Shown here: in pieces, positions 42,847-54,684 of the stretch | Layout of the letters: each line of letters starts with the position of its first letter | How positions within the stretch are numbered: the stretch's first letter is position 1 | From: Adenophora triphylla var. japonica | Taxonomy: Eukaryota; Streptophyta; Magnoliopsida; Asterales; Campanulaceae | Direction of reading: 5' to 3' | DNA length: 64,000 bases | NCBI GenBank assembly: GCA_022495995.1 | Contig: JAFEMH010001237.1 | Coordinates: 434,001-498,000, forward strand | Notes under the pieces: generated by a model | Databases searched by the model: none | What the model was told of the DNA's origin: nothing | Seen by the model: the letters and a program-made list of their open reading frames with translations, nothing else | Made by a program: the position numbers and the translations under genes

Positions 42847-45800
42847 TCAAGGCTGAGTGTCCACTATAAGTTCTTTTATTGTGGGTTTTAGACCCATTTC
42901 CCTTAACAGTTTATAAAGTTGATCTCTATTTATACCTTTCGTAAACGGATCTGCTATGTTATCATTTGATTTAACATAATCAATTGTGATAACGCAATTC
43001 TTGATCAACGGTCTAATGGTGTTATGTCTACGACGAATGTGTCTAGACTTACCATTGTACATACTGCTCTGTGCTCTTCCTATTGCTGATTGACTATCAC
43101 AATGTATCATTACAGTAGGCACATGCTTATTCCAATAAGGATTATCCTCCAAGAAGTTCTTAAGCCATTCTGCTTCTTCTCCAGCTTTATATAAGGCTAT
43201 AAACTCATATTCCATCGTGAATCTGGCAATACATGTTTGTTTGGAGGATTTCCATGACACCGCTCCTTCACCTATTGTGAATACATATCCACTCGTGGAC
43301 TTAGAGTCTTTCGTGTCTGATATCCAATTGGCATCACAGTTTCCTTTTAATACTGCTGGATATCTCTTATAAAGTATTCCATGCTTTAATGTATACTTTA
43401 AATATCTTAATACCCTCATTAGGGCCTTCCAGTGATCGACACTGAGATTACTAGTGAACCTACTTAGTTTGCTTACTGAATATGAAATGTCTGGACGTGT
43501 ACAATTCTTTAAGTACATCAGACTGCCAATTATTCTTGCATATTCCAATTGAGAAATTGGTTCCCCTCTGTTCTTTTCTAAGTGTAGAGCCAAGTCTATC
43601 GGAGTCTTAGCCGGAGGGCTATCAAAAGCGTCGAACTCCCGAAGAACGTTCTCTAGATAATGTGACTGCGATAGGACTATCCCTTCCAATGTTCTAGAAA
43701 TCTTTATTCCTAGTATGACATCAGCCAATCCCATGTCTTTCATGTCAAAATGCTTCTTTAACATGCCTTTAGTATTCATGATCAATTCATGAGTACTTCC
43801 CATTATCAACATGTCGTCTACGTAAAGACAAATAATTATAAATGATTGAGATGTTCCTTTGATGTAGACACACTTGTCACATTCATTTATCTTGAATCCA
43901 TTTGACAACATAGTTCGATCAAACTTCTCATGCCATTGCTTAGGTGCTTGTTTTAGTCCGTACAATGACTTAACAAGTTTACACACCTATGGTTCTTTAC
44001 CTGGAACAATGAACCCTTCAGGTTGTTCCACGTAAATCTCTTCGTCTAGCTCTCCATTTAAGAAAGCTGTCTTCACATCCATCTGGTGTATCTCAAGGTT
44101 ATGCACAACAGCAATCGCAATGAGAACACGTATGGATGTGATCCTTGTGACAGGAGAATATGTATTGAAGAAATCATATCCCTCCTTTTGTCTAAACCCT
44201 TTGGCTACCAGCCGGGCTTTGTACTTATCGATAGATCCATCTGCCTTATACTTCCTTTTAAGGATCCATTTGCAACCCAACAGTTTGCACTTGGAGGGAG
44301 ATTAACCAACTCCCAAGTATTATTATGCATTATGGACTCTATTTCACTGTTAATAGCTTCTTTCCAGAATGGACTATCCGGTCCAGATAAAGCTTCTTTA
44401 ATAGTAGCTGGTTCGTTTTCTAACATATATGATTGAAAATCAGGACCAAAAGACTTTTCCACTCTTGCCCTCTTACTATGTCTAGGTCCTTCATCTTCTT
44501 TTCGTGATGGACCATTTGTAGCTTCATAAGTTCTCTTATTAGAACTTGTATCTTTCCTATCCTTAGCAGGAAAGATATTTTCAAAGAATGATGCATTCCT
44601 TGATTCTATCGTCATTCCTTCATTGAATCAGGAATGTCCGACTTGTGCACTATAAACCGATAGGCACTACTATTGCTGGCATATACAATAAAGATGCATT
44701 CAACCGTCTTGGGACCGATCTTTATTTGCTTTGGCTTAGGTACTTCAACCTTAGCTAGACACCCCCACACTTTAAGGTATTTATAACACGGCTTGCGATT
44801 ATTCCATAATTCGTAAGGAGTCTTATCAATTCCTTTCTTGGGTATCTTATTAAGAATATAGTTGGACGTGAGTATGGCTTCCCCCCCCCCCCAAAAGTTA
44901 TCGGGTAAGCCTAAACTGATTAACAGTGCATTTATCATCTACTTAAGAGTACGATTCTTGCCTTCAGCTACTCCGTTAGACCGAGGTGTATATGGTGTTG
45001 TCGTTTGATGAATAATGCAAGATTCCCAGCATAATCCTTCAAACAGAGTGACATATTCTCCTCCTCTATCGCTTCGAATCTTCTTAATCTTTACATTAAG
45101 TTGATTCTCAACTTCATTCTTATAAGTTTGGAAAGCCATTAGTGCTTCATCCTTACTTCTCAAGAGATATACATAGCAATATTTAGTGCAATCGTCTATA
45201 AAAGTAATGAAATACTTTTTCCCACCTCGAGTTTGCACTAACTTTAGATCACAAATATCTGTGTGAACTAACTCAAGAGGTGTCGTGTTTCTTGTCACCG
45301 AAGAAAATGATGACTTAGTCATTTTCGCTTCAACGCAAATTTCACACTTGTCAGTCGAATCGAATTTATTCATAGGAATTAATTCTTGACTCACTAACTT
45401 CTTAATTGTGTTGTAATTCACGTGACCTAATCTATCATGCCATAAATTAGGACTATCCAACAGGTAGACATAAGAAACAAACTTTTCATTCTTCGCTTCA
45501 AAGCGGATAATATTTCTTACATTCATTTTGAACAGTCCCTTTTCAAGGTACCCATTTCCAAGAAACATATCATTCTTGGTCAATACAAAGTTTTCTAACT
45601 CAAACACTAGTCTATATCCATCCATGCTCAATAGCGATCCGAAAATCAGATTCTTGCGAATGTCTGGGGTATGCAGCACATCCATGAGAGTTAGCTCTTT
45701 GCCTGAAGACATCTTCAGTATAACCTTTCCAAGTCCCATGACGTTGGAAGTGACACCGTTTCCCATACACACCTTCTCTCCACTGATAGGAGTGTATGAC

Positions 45801-45852
45801 GAAAAGCAAAATCTATCTACACATATGTGGCAGGTAGCTCCAGTGTCCGTCC
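42847..45852 (-). pseudogene. Copia pol: protease, integrase, RT, RNase H
   Basis: It reads from the protease active-site motif DTGATCH (about 45845), through the GAG-pre-integrase region (NLWHDRLGHVNY), the integrase core (HTDICDLK, FIDDCTKY, SDRGGEY, NGVAEGKNRTL), RT (GCKWILKRKY, LVAKGF, QMDVKTAFLNG, YVDDM) and RNase H ([27 protein letters not shown]). The domain order protease-integrase-RT is diagnostic of Ty1-copia. Stops occur at 44936, 44612, 44205 and 43984, with frameshifts. A 12-G run (44881-44892, plus-strand C) expands an NFWGEA motif. Gag is deleted. Confidence 0.92.
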
Positions 45853-45856
45853 CGGT

Positions 45857-47062
45857 TTAATTTAATTTTCCGGTTTTATTTTATTTTTTCGGTTTTATTT
45901 ATTTTTCAGTTATTTTCTTAATGAAAGCCTTTTCGAATTGTGTTACTTTTTACTAACAATCGTAAGAAGTAATTGCCCCGCACTGGTGCTAACGGTTATT
46001 GACAATCTTCTCGTAAGATGCAACGACTTTAACTGTCGTTAATATGAGCACTCAAAATTAACGACTTCGGCGAACAAATCTGAGTATTTGGAACTTCTGA
46101 ACTTGAAGGAAATCTATACTTCAAGATGCCCACTCTCTAACTTGCTAATGATAGTTGAATGACTGAAAAAAAAAATTAAATTGACCATCCTGAAGGGGCT
46201 ATTAATAGTTTTCCAAGAGTTCTGGTGACCATTCTGTAAAGATTCACAATTCTGCCCGGATCGCACCTGATCGAGGAACCAGATTCAGCGAACCGGCTCC
46301 GATCCAATGTGAACAGGTGTAACACCCATTCACTCTAACATGCACCTGGTCCGCACCCATACACGAATGGGTATGGATCCTATCCAGCGACCCAAGGCCC
46401 ACGAACATACACAACCAGAAGCTCAATACAGGGCCCACGTCACATGGGTAGCACAGACCTTAACCTGCAACACGCCTGGGCCGAGCCACCTCTTGCCGAC
46501 CCAATGCAAGAATCGAACCAAACCGCCTGAACCACTCGAGCCATGAACTTTGGAAATTTCTCAAAAGTTTAAGGCTCCACAGCTCATAGCGACGATGCGC
46601 ACGTGCGAAGTGCAAAGTGTGGGTCTCAAAAGCGCCCTTCGCAGGTTTCGCGCGCTTCGCGGTTGTGGTCCAATTCGAGCTAGTCCAAAATTAGCACAAT
46701 TAGGCCACTCCTTGCATAGTTGTCCCATGAACCACTAGGTTGCATGGTAGGAGAATAACACTTGATTGTTACCTCCTTGAAGTGGATGAGTTTATAAACT
46801 CAACTACTTTTTGGTTTCTAGGCAATGTGAGATATGACTTTCCATATTCACAATCTCTTCATAAACCCATTTCAAATTACATACTTTGAGCATTAATTTC
46901 TGATTCACTACAATTTGTTTTTAAGAGAATTAATACATCTCATTAATCTACTCCGAATGTAGATTATAAATATGTAATTTATTTTTTCATTTACAAAAAT
47001 GAAAATACATTTAAAGTTGGTCAAAGCTTGGTCAAACCTATATTTAAACCAAATTTCTAACA
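45857..47062 (-). repeat. 5' LTR of the inner copia element, end inverted
   Basis: From 47062 (TGTTAGAAATTTGG on the minus strand) down to about 45960 it matches the 3' LTR. The last about 105 bp (45857-45960), however, are in the opposite orientation: plus-strand ...ttactttttactaaca here equals the minus-strand end of the 3' LTR at 33642. The inverted piece then joins pol directly. Confidence 0.8.
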
Positions 47063-48458
47063 AGTTCATCTTACCAGCTGCCATGGTAAATTTCACAAGT
47101 TGACATGGTTTTAGAGCAAAGATAAGACATAGCTTCCGCATCTAATCAGGTTAATTACTATGAATCGATCTCATTTCTTCGTCATTTTTAGCTATTGTTC
47201 GTTTTAAACAATTAGGTTATTGTTTGTTGCTCAATTTTTTGCAAATTCACTGATTGCAAATCGATTTATTGATTGATTCGATCATCACGAATCAAATTAT
47301 CGTATACTCGATTACGTTAGTCGATCATTGTTGTGTTAATCGCAGTCAGTTGATTGTGATTTTTGATTTCCTTCTTATAGATTAATTCGATTGTTGGGAG
47401 TCGATTTTTCTTTGTTGATAATATATCCCTTGATTCGATTCTTAATTCAATTTTATATCACAATTTGATTTCGATTCATCAAAATGTCTGAAATAAATAC
47501 AAATACAAATCCTGGCTCTGGTTCTTCAAGGATGTTCATCATTCCATCTGTTAATTCCACACTTGCTGCTTCACTAAACACCGCCCCTTCCATTTCCAAA
47601 AAATCTATGGCACCAAAAGACTTGGGCATAGTTCATTGACCACCATGTAGAAAATTCCTTTTCTCCACTATGGATTACACACTGATGCATGTTCTTTCCA
47701 ATACTTGTAATATTTCTCATTGCATTGTATGTCCTTTATCCAAACAACATGTTTTGCCATTTCCAAATAGAAATACTCATTCTAATTTATTTTTCAATTA
47801 TTTCATTGTGATTTGTGGGACCTTTATAGAATATCAACTTTGAATGGTTGCAAATACTTTCTCACCATTGTTGATGATTTTCTAGAGCAAGATGGACATT
47901 CTTATTCCCCACCAAACAACATGTCTTTTCCCAATTCAAACACTTTGCTGCCTATATTGGTAATAAATTCAACACCTCCATTAAAACTTTTATGAGTGAC
48001 AATGGGACTTAATTTTCAACCAATAGGTTGTTCCTTTTCTTGGTTCTCTTGGTATTGTACAACAAAGTTCTTGTGTGGGCACTCCACAATAAAATGGTAT
48101 TGTGGAGAGAAAACATAGGAACTTGCTTGACATTTCTAGGGCTTGGAGGTTCCAATCTGGATTGCCCATACATTATTGGTGTTATTGTTTGCTCACTGCC
48201 TTATATTTAATTAATTGACTCCCTAGTAGTGGTGTTAAGTTTCAAAATCCTTATTATTTCCTTTTCAATTCACCTCTTTCTTATGAACACCTTAAAGTCT
48301 TTGGTTGCTTATGTTATGCTACACATCCTTCTAAAAAAATTACTCTTAGGGCCATAAAGTCATTGTTTCTTGGTTATCCCCATGGCAGAAGGGGTACAAA
48401 TTATTGACTTTGTCTACTCATCAAGTATTTTAGCAGACATGTAATATTTCATGAGACA
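47063..48458 (+). pseudogene. Outer Ty1-copia element, body
   Basis: It starts with the AGTTC duplication and the LTR remainder, then a primer-site-like TGGTTTTAGAGC (47106; initiator tRNA-Met type with two changes). A gag start lies at 47484 (MSEINTNTNPGSGS..., 51 codons to TGA). Most of gag and protease are then deleted. Integrase fragments follow: CPLSKQHVLPFPN (about 47730), YRISTLNGCKYFLTIVDDF (about 47825) and, with many frameshifts, FQNPYYF...HLKVFGC and the FLGYP region up to 48450. It is cut by the chromovirus LTR at 48459. It is the oldest element of the nest. Confidence 0.8.
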
Positions 48459-50860
48459 TGTCACGACCCCGATATTAGGAACTATTTTTAGCACCCGTTA
48501 AGCACGTGGAGTTGGGTTGTTAATATTTCATTTTATGCCTTTTATGCTATATGTTAAGTTTGTGTGTTCAATTATGTTTTTAATTAACTTATGTGAAGTT
48601 AGGATGAAATTGAATTAAATTTATTGATAAAGGACCTAAATGGAATAAACTCTAAAGTGGATAATGATTTTATAATATTTAGAATTTTAATAAAATGTTA
48701 TTTGTAGTGAGGTGCTTAGTTGCCAAGTTTAATAGTTAAGAATATGGTTAGTTTTGGTTATTCTTCTTAGAGGAGCTTTTATGTAACTAGGGGATAACTA
48801 TCCATGGGAATTCAATAAAAGAAATTATCAATTTATTCTTCCTTTCTCAGTAAGCTCCCAAGAAAATCCATGGAGAAAACAATACCAAACCCTAACCTCA
48901 CCTTCTAAGAATTCTCTAGTCTTCATTTCTTCTCCGTTTTCAAAACCGTTTGCGGATTCGTGTTCGTGGCGGCGAGGAGATCGTTTGAAGCTACTCAAAT
49001 AAATATTTCATTTTTCACCATTTAGGTAAGTTATTATGGATTCCTTGCAAAATGTGTTCATTCTTGGATTGTTGTTGTTATTTATGCTTATAAACAAGTT
49101 TTTGAAAAAGGGGAACAACATTTACTTGGTAAGAATGGGTTTTGGAAAAGAGGAATTGAAATGGGTATAAGGTGGTTGTTGAATAGCAAGAAAATGGGTT
49201 GGCAGTCTTAGTATAGTAGTGAATCTTTGATATCTATAGTTGCATGGCAATTGAATCTAGATTATGATGTTAAATTGGTGTTGTTTGGTATTGGATTGAA
49301 GTAGATAGAGTATGTAATGGTTTGGGGTTGATATTGTGTTTGTTTGGTACTGATTTGTATCAAGTAAAACAGAGTAAAATTGGGGTATTTGTCGATTTGG
49401 TGTAGTGCTGAAGTGGTTGGGAAATTCTGTTCTGAATTCTGCACAGGGGCACGAGTCGTGCTCAGGGGCGCGACTTGGGCACGAGTCGTCCCCTGGAGTG
49501 TGAACTAAGTCGTGCCTTGTGGGGACGCCAGATTCTGGATGGGTGTAAAAGTGGCACGAGTCGTGCCCTGGGGCACGAGTCGTGCCCTCCCCTGCAGTCA
49601 TTGAAGCTTTTTCTAAGGCACAGAAACCTATTCAAACAAGAACCAAAGTGAACACTCTTTAATTTAGATTAAAGTAGAACACTTTAGCTTCACAATGATA
49701 TCTTAGTTGGTCAAAATGGAATAGTGGAAGTACTTTAAATATTGGTTGGAAAATGCTTCGCAACCTTGAATTGTAACTTCACAATTTTGAATTCAACTTG
49801 GTATATTGAACTTGGGGCCTTTATAGAGGTTATATATTATTGCATTTTGTCTATGTAAGGATAGTTTATGATAATTTTCTACCTTACTTGGGTTCATATG
49901 CATTGTTATTATTATACATAGTGTATGAAAGGAATGTTGCACTATGATATTGAATGAACATGAGTATTGCTTTACCATGTTGTTATACTTGTATCCCTTT
50001 GGTGGATTTTATTTCAAGTAACTTTTATGTGCTTGAACTTGTGTTAATCAGCTGATGTTTAGGGGTATAACGGAATACGATCAATTATGGAAAGTGTGAC
50101 CTAATGTGATTGGATTACGTTATACCTGTGACTGTCCCCTTCTGTGGCCACAGATTGGGGTTATAGCATCTGTATTGAGCCAAAAGCCTTACAGAGTTGC
50201 TAATATCTTATATGGTTCCCTGAAAAATGGGTCTTATGAGATGTGAATATGCTTAAGCAGTTCACAAGAGAGGAGTTATTATAATAGCTCTCTCCGTTAT
50301 ATGTTATTGATTGTGATGGAATATTGTACGACTTATTGGTCAGACGGGAAAAGGTAAACCAACGTAACGGAAGGTGTTTATGGATTTTACAATGTGTTAT
50401 GCACCTTATATGTGTTGCATCTTAGTTGGCATATTGTGCATTCATAATAACTTATTGAGATTTATTCTCACCCTTCTCCCTTTAATGTTTTAGATCGACC
50501 TGAGACAGGAGGTTCCAGACAGTGAGGACGGAAAGGAGTTTGTACAAGTATTTTGGGTTTATTTGGGTATGTGGTTGTTGTAGAAGAGAGGTGACTTTAT
50601 ATTTTGGTTAGCTCCTTGGTGGTGTTATGTATGTATATATTTATAACTTTGTGTTCAACTTAAACTTTAGAAACTTTTGTAAATTGTAAAATTAAGTTGG
50701 TGTGAAGTTATTTATGTTTCACCCCTTTCCTCCAAGTGGAGATGACCCAAGTTAGTGAATGTTAAAGTTAAAGTTAGATTCATGTCAAGTTAAGTTAAAA
50801 GTTTTTAAAAAATCACAGGTGGTCGTTCTTAGTTGGACTCTCCAGGTCGGGGAGCCCACA
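48459..50860 (+). repeat. 5' LTR of a Ty3 chromovirus (Tekay/Del-like)
   Basis: It starts TGTCACGACCCCG and ends GGGAGCCCACA, 2,402 bp, followed by an initiator-Met primer site. Long LTRs beginning TGTCACGACC are usual for plant Tekay/Del chromoviruses. It contains four copies of a palindromic 15-mer (49447-49586). Confidence 0.85.
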
Positions 50861-50862
50861 GT

Positions 50863-50875
50863 TGGTATCAGAGCC
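50863..50875 (+). promoter_or_regulatory. Primer binding site, initiator tRNA-Met
   Basis: TGGTATCAGAGCC, two bases after the LTR end, is the standard primer site for many plant retrotransposons. Confidence 0.9.
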
Positions 50876-50919
50876 TCGTCTAGAGGTCAAGGGTAGATGT
50901 CTAGTTTAAGGGGGAGTGT

Positions 50920-51805
50920 GTGATGACTGACGCCGAGTGTTTGATGCAGGTGTTTGTTATAATCGCTGGAAATGAAGATGATCAACATAGAGAACAAGGG
51001 AACATTGGTAATGAAGGGGGAATTGGTAATCAGAATGCAGAGATGATGGATATGTTCAGAGTCTTTTTACAGAACATGGCCAATCAAGGTAGGGCTCAAC
51101 AACAGCCTGAAGGGAGGCAAGGGCACGGACTTGAGAAGTTTGTGAAGATGACACCTCCAAGTTTCAATGGAGATCCTGATCCGGTAAGGCGGAAAGATGG
51201 CTCGAATCAATGAACAAAATATTCGCGGCGATGGAGAGCCCGGACGACGAAAAGGTTAGATGTGCGGTCTTCAAGTTAAAGGGAGCGGCAGAGCATTGGT
51301 GGAACATCGTCAAAGATAGTTGGGATAGAAATCATACACCACAAACATGGGAGAATTTCACGCGTAAGTTTCGGGACCACTTCATTCTGATGGTGACAAG
51401 GGATAGAAAAGAGGTTGAGTTTCTTAGATTGGAGCAAGGGACTTTGACGGTAGCACAGTACTCAGCCAAATTCACGGAGTTGGCTCGTTATTGTCCTCAT
51501 TTGGTGCCGGATAAAGAAAGAAGGGTATACAGGTTCGTGAAAGGGTTAAGAATGGAGTTTCGCAAGCAACTTTTGATGCATGACTTCACAGATTTCCAGG
51601 CGGCAGTGAACAGAGCCTACAGAATAGAGAATGATATTGAAGAGCATAAGGGAAGGTCGGATGGTGGAAGTGGAAGCAAACAACGGTTTCAAGGACAAGG
51701 TTCGGGACAAGGTAGAGGACAACCAAGGTTCTCAAATCCTGGTGTCGCAAGAGGCGGAATTGTGGTGACTCCGGTGGTTCGTAATCCTTCAGGACAGTCC
51801 GGGAC
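50920..51805 (+). pseudogene. Chromovirus gag, interrupted
   Basis: The N-terminal part from 50920 (NEDDQHREQ, MFRVFLQNMANQG, KMTPPSFNGDPDP) goes out of frame near 51188 by one missing base. The retrotransposon gag domain continues at 51210 (KGAAEHWWNIVKD, FRDHFILMVTRDRKEVEFLRL, YCPHLV). After a Gly/Gln/Arg-rich linker the gene is cut at 51805 by the Tat/Ogre-like element. No zinc knuckle or pol remains in the window. Confidence 0.88.
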
Positions 51806-53836
51806 TGAAATTACCCGAATTCGCGCGAGCGAAGGCGGTTGTCTTTCGCGGAGGGTTGGTGTCTGAGACCTCGCTTCATGGGAAGGAAAAATGAGGAGTC
51901 GCCACGCGGTTTTTGTATTTTGAGCCCAAACGTTGAGAAACGGCTTTAGAAAATGGTGTCGTTTTTATTGGTAGCAAAAACTTAGGAAAAAGCTTTGAAA
52001 ACGGGGATCATTTTTATTGGCAGCAAAAACGAGTAAAAAGCTTTGAGTACCAGAGATTGTTAGGTTCGGAGGTCACGTTACATTTCGGGTAGAGTATTAC
52101 GAGATCGCCCGAAACGCCTCGCATGACGAGTATTTCTACCTTTCTCGAAAACGTGTGTGTGTGTGTGTGTCTTTTGAAATGGGGGCTTGAATGACAAGCT
52201 TAATCTTGGTTTGAATGTCAAACATTGATTAGGTGACTTTGTTTGAAAAGACGAGCGTTTGAATGACAAACATCGGTTTTGAGTTGAAATGAGCGTTTGC
52301 GTGGCAAACGTCGATTTTGAGTTTGAAATGAGCGTTTGCGTGGCAAATGTCGATTTTGAGTTTGAAATGAGCGTTTGCGTGGCAAACGTCGATTTTGAGT
52401 TTGAAAAGGAGTTCGAAGGACGAACTCCGGTTTTTGAATCGGACGAGTCATTGTTAACGATTTTTACCGGAAAAAACGTATTAAATGATTTTGAGTGTCA
52501 AATGGCGGCTTTTAAGTTTGAAGATGAGTGTTTGGAGGCCAAACGTCATGTCGCGAGTTTTGAAAGAGAGTTCGACGGACGAACTCCGGTTTTGAACCGG
52601 GCATTACATTGTTAACGATTTTTACGGGAAAAATGCGTATTAAATGATATGCGATCAACGAATCGGGTTGCGACTCGGACTTTGAAAAGTAAATACTATC
52701 ACGATCCAAACGGGTCGAACTTGTAAATGACAAAGATTTAAAGCAAGTGTCAACGGAATCAAACGATCCGAATTGTAAATGACGATCAACGAGGCCAATC
52801 GGCTCGGATTTGTAAATGACGTAAATTAAATGACGATCAATCGGATCGATCGATCCGGGAATTGGTAAATGACGTAGTGGAAACGGAACGGGGTCGGAAC
52901 GCCGTTTTAATCCGTGATTACTTCTCTTACGGAAAGAGAAGAGGATCGAGGGGCTAAAACGTATCGGACCCCGTTAGACGGAGGCGTCTACATTTTGATA
53001 ATGTTGTTCAAAATGGTTGTAGCGACTGGCGCGTAAACTGAGATGGAATGAGAGATTTAGAGAGAGGGAGTTATACCTATGGCTAGGGTCGACTCCTTTG
53101 GCTCGGAAGGTGTGTACGGGACACGAAAAGTAGTTCGAAAGGTTGTTTCGAAGTGGTAAGGGGCGTATTTGATCGAAATACGAAGGTTTCACGCGAATCG
53201 AGACAGAACGAAAGCTCGGAAGGGGTGTAAACCAGTTTGGGCCGTGGGGTATGTGAATTTTTGGAGTAAATTCTTCCTCCTTTTGGCTTTGACAGCCATT
53301 TCTATTTATAGGTGAAAAATGCAGTAGGAGTCCGGACGGACTTGGACTGAATCCAGGGGGTTTTGTAGTATTTTGAGAAATTGAAGGACTTGTCAGGCAA
53401 TTTCGTAAAATGCACAAATGTGTGAGTCCTAAATGACTTGGCTTGCAAATCGGGGGTATTTTGGTCTTTTGGCCTTGATTTGTGATTGAAGAGTGACTAG
53501 AGGAGGTGGCATGGCCGCCACGTGCCCTATGAGTCACCAAACATGTGGGAGTTCGTTCCCCATGTCCCGCTTTGTCCGTTTTTTAAAATAACAATCCGAA
53601 AATGTCCGAAATGCCCCTGAAAGTGCCGAAAGTGCGTTTTTCGTGGAAAGTCATACTTTTACGTGAGATGACACGTGTTAAGTACGGTTCGACGTCGGGA
53701 TGCACGGGCAAGCCCGGACGTCTCGTTGGCATGACAACGAGGAGTTTAACGAGTCTCGGCTAACCCGGAGCGGGCCGCTAACGGATTTTGCTTAACTTTC
53801 CGACGGATTTGGACGATCCGGATTTGGGTACTTACA
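51806..53836 (-). repeat. 3' LTR of the Tat/Ogre-like element
   Basis: Minus strand TGTAAGTACCC (53836) to GGGTAATTTCA (51806). It is homologous to LTR1. It contains a CA repeat, catttac-type short repeats and a 39-bp triplication. Confidence 0.88.
52289..52405 (-). repeat. 39-bp triplication in the LTR
   Basis: Three tandem copies of atgagcgtttgcgtggcaaa followed by cgtcgattttgagtttgaa, with one substitution. The period is a multiple of three, so the frame is open across it, but it is not a gene. Confidence 0.9.
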
Positions 53837-53890
53837 AGCTTAGCCCCTCCGACGCGTCACTTCCGAAGGAGGTGGGGTCGTTGAAAAGAT
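53837..53890 (-). promoter_or_regulatory. Polypurine tract and adjacent conserved block
   Basis: Minus strand GGAGGGGCTAAGCT directly precedes the LTR start. The block up to 53890 matches the spacer at 8277-8327, so it is a conserved part of the family. Confidence 0.75.
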
Positions 53891-54149
53891 AAGGATCCAA
53901 ATCGGGATGCCTTACTTTGAAAGAGACCTGGGCGGTCAGCTGGCTGGACCCTTAGCGAAAAGGATTCCTACGTATCCCGAGCGGGAATCAAGCCGATCGT
54001 AGTTCGAAAGGGGGCAAGGGCCGCGCATGGGGACCTTAACCTGAGCGAGACATGTTAGGAGGCGTCTAAACCTAAATGAGACCATTCGCGAGGTACCTAT
54101 ACCTGAACGGAGACTGTTGGGAGGCGTCTGAACTTGGGACTTCTGAAAC

Positions 54150-54290
54150 CTTCGAGGGCGTGTGGCGCCTCAAACCGGAGTTGCGATGCTGACGAGGGCG
54201 TGTGGTGCCTCAAACCGGAGTTGCGATGCTGACGAGGGCGTGTGGTGCCTCAAACCGGAGTTACGATGCTGACGAGGGCGTTCGTGCCTT
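54150..54290 (-). repeat. 40-bp minisatellite, 3.5 copies
   Basis: Units of exactly 40 bp with gacgagggcgtgtggtgcct followed by caaaccggagttgcgatgct. They start near 54151, 54191, 54231 and 54271. In the 3' region of the element. Confidence 0.9.
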
Positions 54291-54684
54291 GGGTGCTGGG
54301 CTTATCGCTGTTGCCAGGTTTATCCTGCTGGGGATGAGGTAACCATGAGGGGAATAGTTGTGTTAAACGGGCGTTATTAACAACACGGAGGGATCGACAT
54401 TTCTTCATTAGAAACCTGCTGGGGATGAGCATTCGGGCTTACCTTGATGGCCGAAGAGGGATTGTTGTGCGGGCTTACCTTGATGGCTACTGAGGTGGAA
54501 ACTGGCTGCCTGCCATAAACCGGCGGTGGAGATGAATGTTCACTGCTGAAGTGAAAAGGTGTTCTAAGCTTACGAGGATGGCCGAAGAGGGATTGTTATA
54601 AGGCGTTTGTGCCTTGGGGTTCGGGCTTATTGCTGCTGCCGGGAAGACGAACAGCGAAGGTCTCGATAGGAGAGTGGAGGTCGG

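Larger units (their letters stand above)
33642..47062 (-). mobile_element. Ty1-copia retrotransposon on minus strand, hosting a Tat element
   Basis: The outer ends are TGTTAG and CTAACA with the 5-bp duplication AGTTC (33637-33641 and 47063-47067). The 3' LTR is 33642-34805 plus 42239-42331 and the 5' LTR is about 45857-47062 (about 1.2 kb each). The Tat element 34806-42233 sits inside the 3' LTR. A purine tract gtgggggat precedes the 3' LTR start. Gag and the primer site are missing: pol begins at the protease motif right next to an inverted piece of LTR. Confidence 0.9.

Noticed and set aside
52218..52451. Repeat protein with 13-residue units
   Set aside because: The 39-bp LTR triplication keeps any frame open; it lies within an LTR and has no gene context.
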